Positions 42,873 through 54,557 are shown, counted from the stretch's first letter. The stretch is DNA of 64,000 nt from Primulina eburnea (GCF_022965805.1 NC_133114.1:5538261-5602260); one strand, 5' to 3'. The notes: generated by a model not told the origin, from the letters alone. Numbers and translations: made by a program.

Positions 42873-44932
42873 TCAAGGTGGGTCGTGAGAACTTTCAGAT
42901 GCCTTGATTTCCACCATTTGACCTTCAACTTCCATGGTCAACTTTCCATGTTTCACGTCAATGATGGCTCCAACAGCAGCCAATAATAGTCATTCTAGAA
43001 TGACGTGAACGTTCTGACTATTCCCAATATCAAGTACCATGAACTCTGCTAGAACCTTCAATTTATCGATCCGGAGTTCAACATCTTCCACAATACACAG
43101 CGGTGTCCTGACCGATTTATCTGCCATCTGCAAGCTTAGTCCTGTGGGCTTTATCCTGCTCAATCCAAGTTTCTCGTAAAGATAACTTGGCATTATATTC
43201 ACGCTCGCTCCTGAATCACAGATAGCATTTTCCACCAATTTACCCCCTATTTCACATGGTACAACAAATTCCCCTAGATCTTGCAGCTTCTGAGGAAGAT
43301 TTCTTCGTGTTCCTTCGGTAAATTCATCTTCCACCTGATCTGAAAACTCAATATTAGTGTGTAGGTTCTTTGAGATCTTCAAGACCTTTTTCTTTTGAAA
43401 TTCAGCTTGTAATTGTAAAAATCTCTGGTGGTAGGGAAGTAAAGAAATATCAATGCATTGATTTAAATCGTACCTCTCATATTTCTTACCTCGGGCTCTT
43501 TTGGTTGGAGTTGGATTTTCATCCCGAACAGGTGTGGATCCAACCTCCTTCTCTTCTCTGCCTACCACACCAATCTCTTCATGTTGTATAAAAATGGCAT
43601 TCACCTCTCTAAGATTTGGGTCTGCAGTCTTTTGTACTGCGCCTGACGGTTGAGACGTAAGTTGCTTTGTTATCTGCCCCACTTGCGATTCAAGGATTTT
43701 CAAGGTCGCACCAATACTTGATATGTGGGTCTCTAGGTTGTCAAGCCTAGACTCAGTCCTAGCCACCCTCTTACCAGATTCAGAAACGAATGTCCCAACC
43801 AAGTCCTCAAATGATGGCTTCCCTTACCCATTTGATGTATTGTACCCTGGTGGAGGATTCAACACATTCTTATTATTTGCATAAGAAAAATTCTCATGAT
43901 TTCTCAATCCCTGATGATAAGTATTAGGGGGAGGGTTACCTCGATATCCTTCATAGCTTCCAAAATTCTTGTTGTTGATGTATTGCACTTCTTCAGGAAT
44001 TTGTGATTCTTCAACAACAAACGATGTTCCCTCAGTGTTTGATGTACTCACTTTATTCATAGTAGCTATCTGTGTAGTCAATGCTGATACTTGTGCAGTG
44101 AGTGATGTGATAGGATCAACATCATAAACTCCAGCTGTCCTCGATACTCCTGCCCTCTCAGACGGCCATTGGTAGCTATTAATAGTCATCTGCTCAAGTA
44201 AGTCATAGGCTTGAGCTGGATATTTGGCGAAGATTGTGCCACCTGCCGCTGGATCCACAGTTGTACACGTCTGACCATTCAATCCATTATAGAAAAGCTC
44301 GATTTGTACCCAATATTCAAAACCATGATTTGGGCATCTCCTCAACAACTCCTTATACCTTTCCAAAGCTTCATACAACTGCTCGAAGTCAGTATGTCTA
44401 AAAGTGCTGATCTCAATCTTTAATTGTGCAGAATTCGCAGGGGGAAAATATTTAGAAAGGAACTTCGTCGCCAGCTCCTGCCATGTTGTGATGCTCCCAG
44501 TGACAATTATTGGAGCCATCCTCTAGCTTGGTCCCTAAGAGAAAAAGGAAACAAGCGCAGTCGAATAATATCATCAGAAACACCATTTATTTTTACCGTA
44601 TCTGTGATTTCAAAGAAGGTTCTCAGGTGAATGTGAGGATCTGAAGTGGCAGTTCCAGCGAACTGGTTTTGTTGAACCATATTGATCAGGTCGGGCTTCA
44701 GCTCAAAATTGTTGGCATTTATGGTCCCTCGATCAATGCCAGAATAATGTGCGTTGATCACTGGTCTGAAGTGATCTATGATCGGTATAGCCTCTGGCGG
44801 TATATGTCTGTCATTCTCTCTGTTCTCAGCCATGGCTTGGATTTCTTCTCTTTGTTCGTTTCTTAATCTTCTCGTAGTTCTTTCGATCTCCGGATGAAAA
44901 ATAAGCACGTTAGTGTTTTGCGATCTTAGCAT
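42873..44932 (-). pseudogene. B1 gag-protease ORF
   Basis: Minus strand. Starts MLRSQNTNVLIFHPEIERTT; gag core TINANNFELKPDLINMVQQN, TFFEITDTVKINGVSDDIIR and RLFPFSLRDQARGW. A frameshift near 44515 is followed by GSITTWQELATKFLSKYFPP and IELFYNGLNGQTCTTVDPAA. An in-frame TAA lies at 43826-43824 between SNG and GKPSFEDLV. After it come a coiled-coil-like stretch, SLLPYHQRFLQLQAEFQKKK, and the protease: ENAICDSGASVNIMPSYLYE (catalytic Asp present), ending SSHDPP and TGA at 42873. A further TGA replaces the Arg of the usual ILGRP. There is no RT after it. The TAA also occurs at the same place in B2. Confidence 0.87.
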
Positions 44933-45051
44933 ACACTGTCAAACAGATAGAATGAAAAACTGAATCAATATATAATCAAAATAAAATAAAACTCTAAATT
45001 AAAATCTAGACTAATTAGAAACAATACTGATATAAATTTAAATTTTGACAC

Positions 45052-45069
45052 TCCCCGGAAACGGCGCCA
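45052..45069 (-). other. Primer-binding site, tRNA-Asp type (B1)
   Basis: Minus strand TGGCGCCGTTTCCGGGGA, one mismatch to the Athila PBS. Confidence 0.9.
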
Positions 45070-46318
45070 AAAACTCGTTGCGTGATTTTTGATTGCTCGC
45101 AAGCGCACGACGTCAAGTTATAGTAAAATGTAATTTTGAGTGCAAGTGTCGATCTCATGAGGAGTGTGTATAAAAATGTATATTAGTTCTTGTAATTAAA
45201 ATAGTCAAGACTTTATTTAGGAAAATCAAAAGAGATTTTGTTTGTTTAATCGAACTAATTGAAAACAAAGAATTAATCTAATCACCGAGTTGAGAAATAA
45301 CAATGAGAGAAAATATCTAGAGAAATGATTTCACCAAGTTTCCACGATAATTATTCCCAGTTAAATTTACATTAATGAATTCCAATTATTTAATGGCCAG
45401 AATGCTTAATTATTTTATTCCTCCTTTTCCAAGTGACGAATAAATTGTATCGATCAAACTTCGTTTCAATTATTCCTAATAAAATCTAAGGTTAATTGAT
45501 AAATACAAACGATGTTCTTACCTAAGCCTCGCTAAAGTTATACGCCTTTCAAACGCTATAAACATTCAACGATGTGTCTCTAATGATCTATAATCCTAGT
45601 CCCTCTCCCGAGTTATAGAACTAATCAAACAACAAACAATTTATGGCCAGTAAATTGCAGTGAAATGAATACAGAGAACACAATTAAACAAAAGCAGAAT
45701 TCAATTAAATCAACAACTGCGTCAGATCATCGTATCCACAGAGTTACGTCATTCTCTAGACTAGAAAATTAGTTCATGACGAATTCTAAATAATGTTTGA
45801 ATATTTAGACATCGACACAATAAAAAATAAAGACGAAATAATCAGATAACAAATCGGAAGTGTCGTCTCTGTCCCCAGATTCGTCGTTCTTCGTCTTTGA
45901 TCTTGTTCCCTCGCGTCTTTCCTCTCGAGAACGGCTGCGTCGTATGTTTCTTCGCCTAGCACGGGTGAATTTCTCGTATAGCTCTTTCCCAAGACGGCTA
46001 TCTCGTTTCGGTCCTAATTTGTGGCTTTTATAAATTTCTGGAATGCGGTGCGCGCGGTTGCGCGTACGCTGCTGCTCATCTGCTTGTGTCTGCGCGCGCG
46101 CGGTAGCGCGAGTTGGGGTGCTGTCACGCGCGCCTCTCGGGACTTCCTGTCTCTCTCCCGAGTTATGGAATTAATCTAACAACAAACAATTTATGGCCAG
46201 TAAATTGCACTGAAATGAATACAGAGAACACAATTAAACAAAAGCGGAATTCGATTAAATAAACAACTGCGTCAGATCATCTTATCCACAAAGTTACGTA
46301 ATTATCTAGACTAAAAAA

Positions 46319-46552
46319 TTAGTTCATGACGAATTCTAAATAAAAGCAAAGCATTTTTGAATATTTAGACATCGACACAATAGAAAATAAAGACGAAAGA
46401 ATCAGATAACAAATCGGAAGTGTCGTCTTTGTCCCCAGATTCGTCGTTCTTCGTCTTTGATCTTGTTCCCACGCATCTTTCTTCTCGAGAACGGCTGCGT
46501 CGTATGTTTCTTCGCCTAGCACGAATGAATTTCTCATATATCTCTTTCCCAA
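46319..46552 (-). CDS. Small LTR ORF of family B (77 codons), doubtful
   Basis: Minus-strand frame starting MGKRYMRNSFVLGEETYDAA. Near-identical frame at 40444-40211, a shorter one at 45992-45786 (an 8-base deletion alters the end), and a diverged one at 57886-57563. No domain recognised. It lies in the first half of the LTR in element orientation, so it could be a leader ORF, but LTR copies share sequence anyway and no coding constraint has been shown. Low confidence as a gene. Confidence 0.25.
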   Translation of the reverse strand: MGKRYMRNSFVLGEETYDAAVLEKKDAWEQDQRRRTTNLGTKTTLPICYLILSSLFSIVSMSKYSKMLCFYLEFVMN

Positions 46553-46599
46553 GGCGTCTATCTCGATTCTAACCTAATTCGCGGCTTTTATAAATTTCT

Positions 46600-46880
46600 G
46601 GAACGCGGTGTGCGCGGCTGCGCGTGATCGCGTGCGGTTGCGCATGCGCCGTTGCTCATCTGCTTGTGTCTGCGCGCGCGGTCGCGCGAGTTGTGGTGCT
46701 GTCGCGCGCGCCTCTCGGGACTCCATTTTCTTTTGTGCGCGCGCGGTCGCGCATGATGTCGTGCGGTTGCGCGCGAGCTACTGGTTCTCGCATGTATTGG
46801 TGCGTGCGCGCCTGCGCGTTATGTGGCGCGGCCGCGCGCGCACCTCTGCCCGTCATGCTATTTTTAGGCGCTCGCGCACC
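46600..46880. repeat. CpG-rich palindromic repeats in B1 5' LTR, second unit
   Basis: Same array as at 40490-40800; a partial first copy lies at about 46040-46140. Typical pieces are GCGCGCGGTCGCGCG and GGCGCGGCCGCGCGCGC. Confidence 0.85.
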
Positions 46881-47086
46881 TTTGTCGGATGGAGTGCTCG
46901 CGGCTATGCAACTTATCCTTTTTTGCGCACCTCTCTGTTTTCTTGGTCCAATTGCTTCGTTTCCACTATTTTCTTCATTCCTGGAATGGCAACAAAAACA
47001 AACCAAAAACCGCATAATTTTGTTCGAAACAAGCATAATTCAAAATGGATTCTATTATAAATTAAGTGCAAATCTTGTACTTATCA

Positions 47087-50000
47087 GGGACCCTTTGGAA
47101 GCCACTCTCACTGCTGAATTGAGAGAAGATGACTTGGACGAAGAGAAAGCCGAAATAGTGGCATACTTCAATGCCAACCAACCATGGAAGAGGCCAATAA
47201 GGATGGGACTAGAGGACTTAGGAGATCGAAGAGATTTGATCCCTCAGAAGTCAAGCCTGGAGGAGCCACCGACGCTTGAGCACAATCCATTGCCTCCACA
47301 CCTAAAGTACGTATACTAAGGTGAGAATAACAATTTACCTGTCATTATTTCTGCTGCATTGACAGATGTGATGGAGGACAAACTGTTGGAAGTTTTGAAA
47401 GCGCACAAGAGTGCCTTTGTGTGGAAGGTGGCGGACATAAAAGGATCAACCCATCAGTCTACATGCACAAGATCTTGATGGAAGACGAGTACTCACCTCT
47501 TGTGCAACCTTAGAGAAGATTAAATTCAAAGATGCAATAGGTAGTAAAAGTAGAGACTATCAAACTCCTTGATGCAGGTATATTTATCCTATATCTGATA
47601 GTGCATGGGTGAGTCATGTTCAGTGTGTGCCGAAAAAAGGTGGGATTACTGTGATCACAAATGAAAAAAAAATGAATTAATACCCACTAGGACAATTACG
47701 AGGTGGCGATTGTGTATTGACTATAGGAAGTTGAATGATGCCACCCATAAGGACCATTGTAGAGACTAGCGGGGCATGAGTTTTACTGTTTTCTAGATGG
47801 GTATTCGGGGTATAATCAAATCATTATAGCACCTGAGGACCAAGAGAAAACCACTTTCACTTGTCTTTATGGAACTTTTGCTTTCCACCGTATGCCTTTT
47901 GGCCTTTGTAATGCCCCTGTTACATTTCAACGTTGCATGACTGCTATATTCCATGATATGATTGAAACTTTTCTCGAAATATTTATGGATGATTTTTATA
48001 TCTTTGGTGCAACTTTTGATGAGTGTTTACAGAATTTGAGAACCGTTTTGAGGAGGTGCGAGGAGACGGACCTGGTGCTTAATTGGGAGAAGTGCCATTT
48101 CTTGGTACAAGAGGGAATTGTGTTAGGGAAAAAGGTTTCGGAACAAGGGATTGAGGTGGACAAAGCTAAAATAGAAGTCATAAAGAACATACCACCACCA
48201 GCCTCAATAAAGGGAGTTAGACGTTTTCTAGGCCATGCCGGTTTTTATAGGTGGTTTATCAAAGATTTTTCAAAAATTGCCAAACCTCTATCTTCCTTAC
48301 TTATGAAAGATGTTCTTTTTGATTTCAATGGTGATTGTTTACAGGCGTACGAGGATTTGAAGGAGCGCTTGGTGACGGCTCCTGTCTTGCTGGCACCAGA
48401 TTGGGATCTGCCCTTCGAGATCATGTGTGATTCCAGTGATACTGCGGTGGGGGCTGTGCTTGGCCAGCGTCAAAACAAGGTATTTCATACTATTTACTAC
48501 GCAAGTAAGACCATTGACAAGGCTCAATTAAATTATGCGACAACTGAAAAGGAATTACTTGTCGTAGTATTTGCTCTTGACAAATTTCATGAGTACCTTG
48601 TTTTGTCCAAAGTAACTGTTTACACAGATCACTCGGCATTGAAATATTTACTTGCTAAAAAAGATGCAAAGCCACGCTTACTTCGGTGGATTTTATTCAT
48701 GCAAGAATTTGATTTAGAAATAAAAGATAAGAAAGGTGTCGAGAATGTGGTAGCGGATCACTTGTCTAGGTTGGAGCTGATTAGTAATGACTGTGTAGAT
48801 CAGGCAATAAATGATTGGTTTCCTGACGAGCAGCTATTTGAGGTGAGACACTGCCCTTGTTTTGCAAATTTCGCTAACTTTCTTGTCACAGGCACACCAC
48901 CACCAAATCTATCGTTTCACCAACGAAAGAAATTCTTCTCTGACGTGAAATACTATTTTTGGGAGGAATCATTTTAGTTTAAGATTTGTGCAGATTACAT
49001 GATAAGAAGGTGTGTTGCAGAGGAGGAGTTTGTTCAAATCATCAACCATTGCCACGACCGTAAGGTAGGTGGTCATTTTGGACCAACAAGGACGACATCT
49101 AAGGTACTAGAATGTGGCTTTTGTTGGCCAACCCTCTTTAAGGATGCTCGTTCTTATGTGTTAACTTGTGATAAATGCCAACGGACAGGTAACATCTCTA
49201 ACCGTCATGAAATGCCATTAAATAATATTCTATAGTGTGAGGTTTTTGATGTGTGGGGATAGATTTCATGGGACCGTTTCCCAAATCATTCACAAAAAAA
49301 TATTTTTTGGTGGTGGTCGACTATGTGTCTAAATGGGTAGAAGCAGAAGCATAAGCCACTAATGATGCTCAAGTGGTCCTGAAATTTTTTTAAAAAATAT
49401 TTTTAACAGGTTTGGGACACCACGAGCAATCATTAGTGATGGTGGCACTCATTTTTGCAACAAACTCTTTGAATTTTGAGCAAATATGGTATCACACATA
49501 AGATCTCTACCCCCTATCACCCCCAAAGAGATCAAGCGGATTTTAGAGAAAGTGGTAGGTGTGAGTCGGAAGGACTGGTCTATGAGGTTAGATGATGTTA
49601 TTTAGGCATATAGGACTGCTTTTAAAACACCTATAGGCACTACACCATATAGGTTGTTGTTTGGTAAAGCATGTCATATACCTGTAGAGTTAGAGCATCG
49701 AGCATATTGGGCCACAAAAGCATTGAACTTTAATTTTACTGATGCAGGTGAACGACGTCTACTGCAACTGGATTAGTTGGAAGAATTCCGGAACCTGGCA
49801 TATGATCTTGCACTGTCGTACAAGGAGAAAACAAAGAAGGCTCATGACAAGCGGATCGTCGAGAGGGAATTCAAGAAAGGTGAAAACTTCCTGCTCTACA
49901 ACTACCGGTTGCGACTATTTCCCGGAAAGTTGAAATCATGATGGTCTGGTCCATTTGTGATTTCCAAAGTTTACCCATCGGGGGCTGTAGAATTTCAAGA

Positions 50001-50107
50001 CGGCAAGGATGGGACATTTACGGTCAATGCTCAGCGCCTAAAGCACTACATGAGTGGTATGATGGAGCCACCACTTGGAATCACCCGGTTCCAAGACAAT
50101 CCGAACT
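47087..50107 (+). pseudogene. Athila pol (A2): RT, RNase H, integrase
   Basis: Resumes after B1 with DPLEATLTAELREDDLDEEK. The early RT part (47330-47880) is full of stops. The open piece 47892-48974 (361 codons) has [25 protein letters not shown] (catalytic DD), [20 protein letters not shown], and RNase H motifs [33 protein letters not shown] and [16 protein letters not shown]. Integrase begins at about 48985 with the zinc-binding region (HDRKVGGHFG, LTCDKCQRTGN). The catalytic core near 49250-49560 is present but split over frames, as is the C-terminus to QRLKHYMSGMMEPP at about 50070. The LTR-distal half of RT through RNase H is the best-preserved part. Confidence 0.87.
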
Positions 50108-50282
50108 GAGACTGACCGACAGTCAAGCTCTCGACTATAAATTGAGAACTACCTCTCTTTCCCTTATCTTGCATTTAATTCGATATTTTGTTTATGTTAG
50201 TTATGTCCTATTTATTTTTATTGGTTTGTTTTCATTTAAAAAAAAAGGAAAAAAAAGGTGGTGTCAATTTTCCAGAGAGCTC

Positions 50283-50457
50283 GGCGCTCGAGCGGTCATT
50301 TTCTACCGCTCGAGCGCGACAACGTATTTCAAAAATTTCCAGAGAGCTCGGTGCTCGGGCGGTAATTTTCTACCGCTCGAGCGCGAACACTCATTTTGTA
50401 AAATAGCATTCCAGAGAACCTGGAACTCGAGCGGTAATTTTCTACCGCCTGAGCGCG
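50283..50457. repeat. Three GC-rich hairpins between Athila pol and third ORF
   Basis: Units at about 50283-50318, 50350-50386 and 50422-50457, the same design as in the LTRs (for example GGCGCTCGAGCGGT, loop, ACCGCTCGAGCGC). They lie in the internal region, not in an LTR. Spacers share CCAGAGAGCTCGG-like sequence. Confidence 0.9.
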
Positions 50458-50672
50458 CCTGCTATTGAAATCGCGAATCCCCGTCCCCCTTTCTCATTCT
50501 GAATTCCTCCCAATCCCTAACAACCTCTCTCACCCCCTTTTCGATTTTCTTGTGCAGGAGCTTCGATCCCTACTCAAATTCCCGGCAACGCGGCACAATC
50601 GACTTTAGGAAGCAAGAACACCTCTCTCCGGTCATCTTCTCCATTCAAGGCATCATCTCCATCAACACCACT

Positions 50673-51809
50673 ATGGCAGCCAAGAAATTGAAAGGTACTC
50701 CCGGCTCCTCTTCTTCCTCATATTTTGATAGAACACGCTTTGTGAATGAGGCAGCACGGGCTCGATTTGAGCATGCTAAGGTGCATAGAAACCCCATTGC
50801 TGAAAGGGGATTTTGTCGTCTATTCGAGGATAGACACTTGGAGACCCTTGCGGAATTAGAGAAATGAGGATGGGTAAAATTTGGCGAGCAACCTAAGGCG
50901 GCGACGGTGTCTATGGTTAGGGAATTTTATGCTAATGCCGGTGAACGAATTGATGGTAAAGCGTTTGTTAGAGGTCGCCTTGTGCCTTTCGATTCATTCA
51001 CGATTAACGCCCTATTAGAAACGGCCGACGTTGACGACTCCGAGTTCGAGGCATTAGTTGCTGACCCTAACTACTCGATGATCATTGAGACTTTGTGCCT
51101 TCCAGGGGCAACCTGGAAACCATTGGGGGGGGACCCCCGAGTTGCTTCGATGAAAAATACTTGCTGGACGATATTGCCCTGTGGTATCTATTTTTGGCCA
51201 GAAGAATGATGTCAGTTTCCCACAAGAGTGAGGTACAGAAAGAGTGGGCAGTGGTACTTTTTGCGTTATCTCAGGACTACGCCAGTTAACATGGGCAAGC
51301 TACTACACTCTCAAATTATGATGAGCATAAATAACAACCACATCGGCCTATTCTTCCCTACCATCATATCCGATTTGTGTGCCCAGGTGGGGGTTATCTT
51401 CCAGGACGACGAGGAGTGGCTACAACCCAAGAAGCCTATTTGTGTGGATGACTGGCGGCAGAAGAAGGCGAAACGACAGATAGACTTCCCTACTCAGGAG
51501 GAGGAAGTAGGAGGATCAAGCGCCGCCGTCCCTCGTCGCCCACAAGCCCACAGGCGCACTCAGAACGAAAAAATGGACGAGAGCCTTGCCTTCATGGCTC
51601 ATCAGGAGCAGGTCAACGCCAAAATCGTGACACATCTTGCCCATCTCGACTCCATGATGCGCACTATGCTCATCCACGGGGACATAGATCCAGGGACCAT
51701 ACCACCACTTTCGCCATTCATTCCTCCCTACCAGTTTCAGAATGACTACCTTCCGCAAGGGGTTGCCACCGGAGTGCCACCACCGGAGCACAATGAAGAG
51801 GAGCCTTGA
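50673..51809 (+). pseudogene. Athila third ORF, plant transposon protein domain, broken
   Basis: Starts MAAKKLKGTPGSSSSSYFDR. Domain part: RFVNEAARARFEHAKVHRNP, a stop after LAELEK (50865-50867), then VSMVREFYANAGERIDGKAF, VRGRLVPFDSFTINALLETA and, after a frameshift near 51125, LLDDIALWYLFLARRMMSVS. Another shift leads to GKLLHSQIMMSINNNHIGLF and FPTIISDLCAQVGVIFQDDE. A basic/Pro-rich tail ends at TGA 51807-51809. The FYANA...VRG...FD...IN pattern is that of the 'putative plant transposon protein' domain (Transposase_32-like). It sits where some Athila elements carry an env-like ORF, but no signal peptide or transmembrane segment was seen. Function unknown. Confidence 0.78.
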
Positions 51810-52059
51810 TCAGGGGAGTTCACTGTTTCCCCTTTCTTCGCATTTTTATTTGAGTTTCTTTTACTGCTTTATGTTTTTATTTCGTACCATTATTTAAGTA
51901 TAACATATAGTTTGCAATTTTATGCTGTGTTTTCATTCGTGTGTGCACTTCTGTGTTTTGTGTTTTTTCTTTGTGCAATGGGGACATTGCACACCCTTAG
52001 TTGTGGGGACCCGAACCTAATTTGTCTTCTTAATCATTATTAGGATGAAATTAAATAAA
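51810..52059 (+). other. Athila A2 3' untranslated sequence, first part
   Basis: Contains CAATGGGGACATTGCACACC, the kind of block seen downstream of the last Athila ORF. No gene. Confidence 0.6.
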
Positions 52060-53436
52060 ATGGGTCAAATTTTTTTTCTTTTAAAATACAAGAGTGCGCA
52101 ATATATGAAATAAATCTTATTTTCTTTACAAGATCAACATCCAAATCTAAAGTACAAGTCTTGTACAAAAGTAAATCGTAACAAACTACTGTTCATTCAC
52201 TACATATCAAGTGATGGAACAAGTCCACTTCTAAGTCCGGATCTCCACACTAATCCTGCTCTCTCATCCTCTTTGTGACCCTGATCATGTCCCACCTGTT
52301 GTCATGCACACATACAAACAAGACAACAGCCGGATAACTCCGGTGAGAATACAATCCAAGTATAAAAAATGAATACATGCCATCATATAACAAATATAAA
52401 AGCATGATACAGATTTCAATAGGCATGTATCAACTCCGAAAGACATGTATCGATATAAAGCTGTAATTAAACTCTGGACTGATCGTCTCAGACCCATTTC
52501 TAATCTAGGGATCCCGGTTGAATAAGAACGCAACGTTCTCCCACCTACTTTCCCCAGTCAGAAGGTGGTACGTTCTTATTCCCAGACTTTGGCTATCTAT
52601 ATCGAATATCTGCAATAGAAGTCGATCTAATCCTAAGCACATCGATATACACCCAAAAGTCCAGTGACTTGGCGGTTCTGCCAAAGACTAGGCAAATCTG
52701 CCCAACACTCTAACTCATGCTTTGCTATAATCAATAGACTAAGCATAACAATATCAAGAATTGCAACATCAATGCAATAATTAAAGTGTGATTTTGGGAA
52801 ACTCAAGTCCAATCTGACTCAAGTCGATCTCCCGGTTAACATTTATTTATACCTTTCTTTCTGTCGATCTGCTGAAATCGAAGTCTCGAATTCAAATTCT
52901 GTAAATACTCAATCTGACAATGACAATAGCGAGGAATACAATATCAATACCCACTCAATCAATACTGGATATAATCAGAACTAAATCAAATTCTGTTTCA
53001 ACGGCATAACGACATAATCTCAATATACCCAGCAATACAATATCAGTCAGATATCAATCCCAACATCTTATAATCAATAACAATACCAATATGATATCAA
53101 ATCTCAATCAATTCCAATCTAAAAAATCTTAAAAATTCCATATGGTATTTGTTTTTCAATCCGGTTTCAATTATACGATGTATACTAAGTCAAGAACACC
53201 ATATATGAATCATATCCGATTCTGACAATATCATAATTTCAAATCATATCAGAACGTAGTAAAATTTACGTCCAGTTGAAGCTTTTGTCGATAGAAACAC
53301 GGTACTGAAGTCGGATTGAAAATTGGACGGGCAGATCTTGCGTAAATCACAATCTAAAAGATGAAAAGGCGTAAGGATTTCTCGTATATTTCCTGGAGCT
53401 CTCCTCGGTTTCCTGGCCAATTCTGAAGGAAATGGC

Positions 53437-53457
53437 TATATATATATATATATATAT
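53437..53457. repeat. AT dinucleotide microsatellite
   Basis: About ten TA units. Confidence 0.85.
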
Positions 53458-53504
53458 CAAGTTGCATGTCAGAGATACGTGTCTCTTTCTTCAAACATTT
53501 TTGT

Positions 53505-53612
53505 CGGCGCTCGAGTGGTTATAATTTACCGCTCGGGCGTGGAACCTTCTGTCTGAGCACATTTCTTTTGGAACACTGGCGCTCGGGCGGTCAAAAACTA
53601 CCGCTCGGGCTC
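53505..53612. repeat. Two GC-rich hairpins in the LTR fragment
   Basis: Units at about 53505-53540 and 53578-53612, with the same arms as the Athila hairpins but in a different LTR family. Confidence 0.88.
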
Positions 53613-53655
53613 CAGACATTATGTCCAAATATCAAACTTATGGTGCACTGGCGCT

Positions 53656-54557
53656 AGATGAATTGCAGTCTTCTTATGCACACATAGTGGATTTTAATAG
53701 TGGTGTCGATGACAGTTAAGTTCAAAATAATCTGTGAGGGGAACTGGAGAAACATAAGATGCGAGTAGAACTTGATTGAATTTTTGTTGAAATAAGTGAC
53801 GGACCAGTAGCATGAACTCGAGTAGAAAATCAAAGGTACACCTCAAATCCCTTCATCCCAATCGTGCATAGCACCTAAAAATTCATCTCTAGGTCAGATA
53901 AATGAACATACCCAATATCCCAAGCCTAGGGAGTACGCAGGAGAAAACTATGCACCAAAAAAAAAAGATAAAGAAAAAGGGGAATGTAAGGTGTGGGGGA
54001 GCCAAAAAAGGATGAAATCCTATCCCCAAGGCTAAAAAGATGGAGATATAAGGCGTTGAGGAATGTCAGAGAAATTTTCTGACAAGTGCATAGTGAAAAT
54101 GATATACGTACTCCCAATCTCTCTAAACCACTTGACCACTTATGGCTGTTGACTCCCTAAATTTTGTTGTTCAACTATGAAACTCTACCGCTTTATGTGT
54201 TCACTGGTTAGTCCCGAATAGAAACAGAACTCAGTAGAGAGAAACTTGCGTTGATTTGTCTATTTGGCGACCCACATGATTTGCGAATAAAACTGTCTGA
54301 AACACAAGCTAGAAAAATCCACAGCACACACGATCACACTTTGTTGGAAAAGAACAAATGTTGTGCGATGTTTTGAAGGGGATATTAATGGATGTGTGTT
54401 TTGACTAATTGGATGTGGTTCACAAACCCGCTGAGGTAGGCGATGTCTGTTTGCTACTTCACCATCAATCTAGTTATTTTAATACGTTCACTTTGTGTTT
54501 GTTGCATGTTTATTTGTAGTCTGTAACCTATTTTGATTGAGGGCAGCAAAAGGTTAG
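53656..54557 (+). other. Athila A2 3' untranslated sequence, second part
   Basis: About 900 bases before the PPT without a gene; only short frames with stops. Confidence 0.6.

Larger units (their letters stand above)
39974..47086 (-). mobile_element. Athila-related element B1, minus strand, gag-protease only
   Basis: Nested in A2. Minus-strand order: 5' LTR (47086 to 45079), PBS (45069-45052), gag-protease ORF (44932 to 42873), a long 3' region, PPT (41001-40991), 3' LTR (40989 to about 39974). The 3' LTR lacks its last 455 bases or so, lost in a deletion that also removed adjacent A2 sequence. There is no RT or integrase, and the ORF ends right after the protease in both B1 and B2, so B looks like a non-autonomous family. 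The flank after 47086 begins GGGAC; the other target-site copy is lost. Confidence 0.88.
45079..47086 (-). repeat. 5' LTR of B1 with internal tandem duplication (2008 bp)
   Basis: Ends TG...CA on both sides (plus-strand TGCGTGATT at 45079, TTATCA at 47086). About 670 bases longer than the 1340-bp LTR at 56879. Sequence from CTCTCCCGAGTTATAG near 45605 to CTCTCGGGACTT near 46145 is repeated, starting again at about 46153. Both units contain the CpG-rich palindromes. Confidence 0.88.
52060..53655 (-). mobile_element. Fragment of an unrelated LTR inside A2
   Basis: AT-rich sequence unlike the rest of A2 or other LTRs in the window, with no coding potential. It ends in two GCGCTCG-type hairpins and is cut within what looks like a third one (GGCGCT at about 53650). 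By memory it resembles part of a Ty3/gypsy LTR common in Lamiales, in reverse; this was not verified. Both limits are approximate and no target-site pair was found. Confidence 0.45.

Noticed and set aside
50550..50672. Earlier start for the third ORF at 50550
   Set aside because: The upstream codons read from the non-coding leader after the hairpins; the ATG at 50673 directly precedes the recognisable protein.
52285..52533. 82-codon minus frame in the LTR fragment
   Set aside because: LTR sequence with no domain; open by chance.
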